A stretch of 64,000 bases of DNA, from the NCBI RefSeq assembly GCF_963678635.1, contig NC_087067.1, forward strand, positions 45,704,515 through 45,768,514, given 5' to 3'. The stretch comes from Symsagittifera roscoffensis (Eukaryota > Xenacoelomorpha > Acoela > Convolutidae). Below, one piece after another: positions 59,450 through 64,000 of this stretch. The notes beneath the pieces were generated by a model. The model saw nothing but the letters and a program-made list of their open reading frames with translations, ran no database searches and was not told where the DNA came from. Each line of letters opens with the position of its first letter. Position 1 is the first letter of the stretch. The position numbers were made by a program, and so were the translations under genes.

Positions 59450-62400
59450 ATTATCAATGGAACCTTATTGCGACCGCTTCTTAAAAATTCGAGCCCTTAC
59501 CAACCAAAAGGTATGCCTTTGGAACTATTGTAGGCCAGCTATGTTTCCCGGCTACACCTCATACTTTTCTTAACATCAATGAATTCTGGTATTATTATCC
59601 ATGGAACCTTATTGTGACCGCTTCGTAAAGATTCGAGCCCTTACCAACCAAAAGGTATGGCTTTGAAACTAGTCTAGTACAGCTATGTTTCCCGTCTACA
59701 CTTCATATTTTTCTTAACGTCAATGATTTCCGATATTATTATCAATAGAAATTTATTGCGATCGCTTCTTAAAGATTCGAGCGCTTCAACCAAAAGGTGT
59801 GACTTTCGAACTATTCTAGGACAGTTATGTTTCTCGGCTACACCTTATATTTTTCTTAACGTCAATGAATTCTGGTATTATTATCTATGGAACCTTATTG
59901 CGACCACTTCTTAAAGATTCGAGCCCTTACCAACCAAAAGGTATGCCTTTGGAACTATTCTAGGACAGATATGTTTCCCGGCTACACCTCAGATTTTTCT
60001 TAACGTCAATGAATTCTGATATTATTATCAAGGGAACCTTATTGCGACGGCTTTTTAAAGATTCGAGCCATTACGAACCAAAAGGTATGCCTTTGTAACT
60101 ATTCTAGGACAGCTATGTTTCCCGGCTACGGCTCATTGTTTTTAACGTCAATGAATTCTGATAATTTTATCAATGGAATTTTTCTGCGAGCGCTTTTTAA
60201 AGATTCGAGCCCTTACTAACCAAAAGGTACGCCTTTGGAACTATTCTAGGACAGCTATGTTTGACGGCTACACCTCATAATTTTCTTAACGTCAATGAAT
60301 TCTGATATTTTTGTCAATGGAACTTTTTACGACCGCTTCTTAAAAATTCGAGCCATTACTAACAATAAGGTATGCCTTTGGAACTATTCTAGGACAGCTA
60401 TGTTTCCCGGCTACACCTCAGATTTTTTTTAACGTCACTGAATTCTGATAATATTATCAATAGAACCTTATTGCGACCGCTTCTTAAAGATTACAGCCCT
60501 TACCAACCAAAAGGCATGCCTTTGGAACTATTCTAGGACAGATATTTTTCCGGCTACACCTCAGATTTTTCTTAACGTCAATGAATTTTGATATTATTAT
60601 CAATAAAACCTCATTGCGACGGCTTCTTAAAGATTCGAGCCATTACCAGCCAAAAGGTATGCCTTTGTAGCTACTCTAGGAGAGCTATGTTTTCCGGCTA
60701 CAACTCAATTTTTTCTTAACGTCAATGAATTCTGATATTTTTATCAATAGAAATTTGTTGCAATCGCTTCTTAAAGATTCGAGCGCTTCAAACAAAAGGT
60801 ATGACTTTCGAACTATTCTAGGACAGTTATTTTTCCCGGCTACACCTTATATTTTTCTTAACGTCAACGAATTTTGGTATTATTATCTATGAAACCTTAT
60901 TGCGACCGCTTCTTAAAGATTCGAGCCCTTAACAACCAAAAGGTATGCCTTTGGAACTATTCTAGGACAGATATGTTTCCCGGCTACACCTCAGATTTTT
61001 CTTAACGTCAATGAATTCTGATATTATTATCAAGGGAACCTTATTGCGACGGCTTCTTAAAGATTTGAGCTATTACCAACCAAAATGTATGTCTTTGTAA
61101 ATATTCTAGGACAGCTATGTTTCCCGGCTACACCTCATTTTTTTTAACGTCAATGAATTCTGGTATTTTTGTTACTAGAATTTTTTGCGACCGCTTCTTA
61201 AAGATTCGAGCCCTTAACAACCAAAAGGTATGCCTTTGGAACTATTCTAGGACAGATATGTTTCCCGGCTACACCTCAGATTTTTCTTAACGTCAATGAA
61301 TTCTGATATTTGTATCAAGGGAACCTTATTGCGACGGCTTCTTAAAGATTCGAGCCATTACCAACCAAAATGTATGCCTTTGTAACTATTCTAGGACAGC
61401 TATGTTTCCCGACTACACCTCATTTTTTTTAACGTCAATGAATTCTGGTATTTTTGTCATTAGAATTTTTTGCGACCGCTTCTTAAAGATTCGAGCTATT
61501 ACCAACCAAAATGTATGCCTTTGTAAATATTCTAGGACAGCTATGTTTCCCGGCTACACCTCATTTTTTTTAACGTCAATAAATTCTGGTATTTTTGTTA
61601 ATAGAATTTTTTGCGACCGCTTCTTAAAGATTCGAGCCCTTAACAACCAAAAGGTATGCCTTTGGAACTATTCTAGGACAGATATGTTTCCCGGCTACAC
61701 CTCAGATTTTTCTTAACGTCAATGAATTCTGATATTTTTATCAAGGGAACCTTATTGCGACGGCTTTTTAAAGATTCGAGCCATTACCAACCAAAATGTA
61801 TGCCTTTGGAACTATTCTAGGACAGATATGTTTCCCGGCTACACCTCAGATTTTTCTTAACGTCAATGAATTCTGATATTTTTATCAAGGGAACCTTATT
61901 GCGACGGCTTCTTAAAGATTCGAGCCATTACCAACCAAAAGGTATGCCTTTGGAACTATTCTAGGACAGTTATGTTTCCCGGCTACACCTCAGATTTTTT
62001 TTAACGTCGTTGAATTCTGATATTATTATCAATGGAACCTTATTGTGACCGCTTCATAAAGATTTGAGCCCTTACGAACCAAAAGGTATGCCTTTGGAAC
62101 TATTCTAGGACAGCTATGTTTGACGGCTACACCTCATAATTTTCTTAACGTCAAGGAATTCTGATATTTTTGTCAATGGAATTTTTTGCGACCGCTTCTT
62201 AAATATTCGAGACATTACTAACCAAAAAGTATGCCTTTGGAACTTTTCTAGGACAGCTATGTTTCCCGGCTACACCTCAGATTTTTTTTAACGTCGTTGG
62301 ATTCTGATTTTTTTATCAATGGAAATTTATTGCGACCGCTTCTTAAAAGATTTGAGCCCTTACGAACCAAAAGAAATGACTTTGTAACTATTCTAGGACA

Positions 62401-64000
62401 GTTATGTTTCCCGGCTACACCTTATATTTTTCTTAACGTCAATGAAATCTGGTATTATTATCTATGGAACCATTTTGCGACCGCTTTTTAAAGATTCGAG
62501 CCCTTACCAACCAAAAGGCATGCCTTTGGAACTATTCTAGGACAGCTATGTTTCCCGGCTACACCTCAGATTTTTTTTAACGTCGTTGGATTCTGATTTT
62601 TTTATCAATGGAAATTTATTGCGACCGCTTCTTAAAAGATTTGAGCCCTTACGAACCAAAAGAAATGACTTTGTAACTATTCTAGGACAGTTATGTTTCC
62701 CGGCTACACCTCAGATTTTTCTTAACGTCAAAGAATTTTGATATTATTATCAATGGAACCGCATTGCGACGGCTTCTTAAAGATTCGAGCCATTACCAGC
62801 CAAAAGGTATGCCTTTGTAACTATTCTAGGACAGCTATTTTTCCCGGCTACACCTCATTTTTTTTAACGTCAATGAATTCTGATATTTTTATCAATGAAG
62901 TTTTTTTGCGACCGCTTTTTAAAAATTCCAGCCCTTACTAACCAAAAGGTATGCCTTTTGAACTATTCTAGGGCAGCTATGTTTCACGGCTACACCTAAT
63001 ATTTTCCTTAACGTCAATGAATTCCGATATCTTTATCAATGGAATTTTTTGCGACCGCTTCTTAAAGATTCGAGCCCTTACCAACCAAAAGGAATGCCTT
63101 TGGAACTATTCTAGGACAGATATGTTTCCCGGCTACACCTCAGATTTTTCTTAACGTCAATTAATTCTGATATTATTATCAATGAAATCTTATTGCGACG
63201 GCTTCTTAAAGATTCGAGCCAGTACCATCCAAAAGGTATGCCTTTGTAACTATGCTAGGTCAGCTATGTTTCCCGGCTACACCTCATTTTTTTTAACGTC
63301 AATGAACTCTGATATTTTTATCAATGGAATTTTTTTGCGACCGCTTCTTAGAGATCCGAGCCCTTACTAACCAAAAGGTATGCCTTTGGAACTTTTCTAG
63401 GACAGCTATGTTTGACGGCTACACCTCATATTTTTCTTAACGTCAATGATTTTTGATATTATTATCAATAGAAACTTATTGCGACCGCTTCTTAAATATT
63501 TGAGCCCTTATGAACCAAAAGAAATGACCCTGTAACTATTCTAGGACAGTTATGTTTCCCGGCTACACCTTATATTTTGCTTAACGTCAATGAATTCTGA
63601 TATTATTATCAATGGAACCTTATTGCGACGACTTCTTTAAGATTCGAGCCCTTACCAACCAAAAGGTATGCCTTTGGAACTTTTCTAGGACAGATGTGTT
63701 TACCGGCTACACCTCAGATTTTTCTTAACGTCAATTAACTCTGATATTATTATCAATGAAACCTTATTGCGATGGCTTCTTAAAGATTCGAGCCAGTACC
63801 ATCCAAAAGGTATGCCTTGGGAACTATTCTAGGACAGCTATGTTTCACGGCTACACCTCATATTTTTCTTAACGTCAATGATTTTTGATATTATTATCAA
63901 TGGAAACTTATTGCGACCGCTTCTTAAAGTTTTGAGCCCTTATGAACCAAAAGAAATGACTTTGTAACTATTCTAGGACAGTTATGTTTCCCGGCTACAC
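59450..64000 (+). repeat. satellite array, monomer about 144 bp, about 31 copies, running off the right edge
   Basis: The phrase TTAACGTCAATGAATTCTG returns every 142-144 bases (measured starts 59857, 60001, 60143, 60287). Other fixed points are TTGCGACCGCTTCTTAAAG, ATTCGAGCCCTTACCAACC, AAAAGGTATGCCTTTGGAAC and TATGTTTCCCGGCTACACCT. Monomers differ by perhaps 5-15%, with shared variants at two-monomer spacing: the GTCGTTGGATTCTGA type at about 62.28 and 62.57 kb is near-identical across a full repeat. The array keeps short frames open (for example 61402-61716), but these repeat with the unit and are not genes. The true length is unknown because the window ends inside it. Confidence 0.97.

Noticed and set aside
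61402-61716. 104-codon frame with internal repeats (MFPDYTSFFLTSMNSG type)
   Set aside because: It is the satellite monomer read through in one frame. Many monomers contain stops in the same frame, so no protein is implied.

Overview
The window reads as AT-rich animal (metazoan) nuclear DNA: coding sequence is split into short exons with mostly GT...AG boundaries, introns run from about 0.3 to 18 kb, and the remainder is packed with small DNA transposons, one old LTR retroelement and a satellite array. Nothing looks bacterial. I cannot name the species. The three-gene family, the Ty3/gypsy-like element in a region with envelope-position coding remnants, and possible non-GT introns would suit an invertebrate or a tunicate, but that is inference.

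Genes: three head-to-tail, plus-strand paralogues of a LicD-type (fukutin/FKRP-like) transferase make up the only convincing host genes. Copy 1 (exons from 268 to 3022) lacks its first exon because the window starts inside it. Copy 2 (8552-13415) is complete and compact. Copy 3 (32543-58287) is complete but spread over 26 kb because its introns have absorbed transposons. All share exon plan A-B-C-D-E: A gives a cytosolic stub, one membrane anchor and the start of the LicD fold; B carries the acidic PWDDDMD/PWDDDID motif; C, D and E give the rest of the domain and end in YGW/FGW plus TAA. The D-E junction is odd in all three: no GT donor is present and a conserved CGATAG puts an in-frame TAG at the end of exon D.

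Mobile DNA: (i) at least a dozen copies or fragments of a ~0.5 kb non-autonomous element whose ends (GTTCCGAC at one end, GTCGGAAC plus a GGGC/GCCC hairpin at the other) resemble Helentron-type HINE elements; (ii) hAT-like MITEs with CAGGGG-type ends and 8-bp target duplications at 6610-6789, 20614-21071 (nested in a HINE-like copy), 33083-33641 and 36030-36320, plus fragments; (iii) a tRNA-like SINE head near 11.75 kb; (iv) a degraded minus-strand Ty3/gypsy-like retroelement with RT/RNase H, integrase-end and envelope-position remnants, core about 42.0-53.3 kb, inside the C-D intron of gene copy 3.

Layout: 0-3 kb gene copy 1; 3-8.5 kb repeats; 8.5-13.4 kb gene copy 2; 13.5-22.8 kb intergenic DNA with HINE-like copies and a hairpin cluster; 22,829-31,294 a recent 4,233-bp tandem duplication; 31.8-58.3 kb gene copy 3 and its inserted elements; 59.4-64 kb a ~144-bp satellite array running off the right edge. 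Many short open frames in between are chance frames in AT-rich or C/A-rich sequence.
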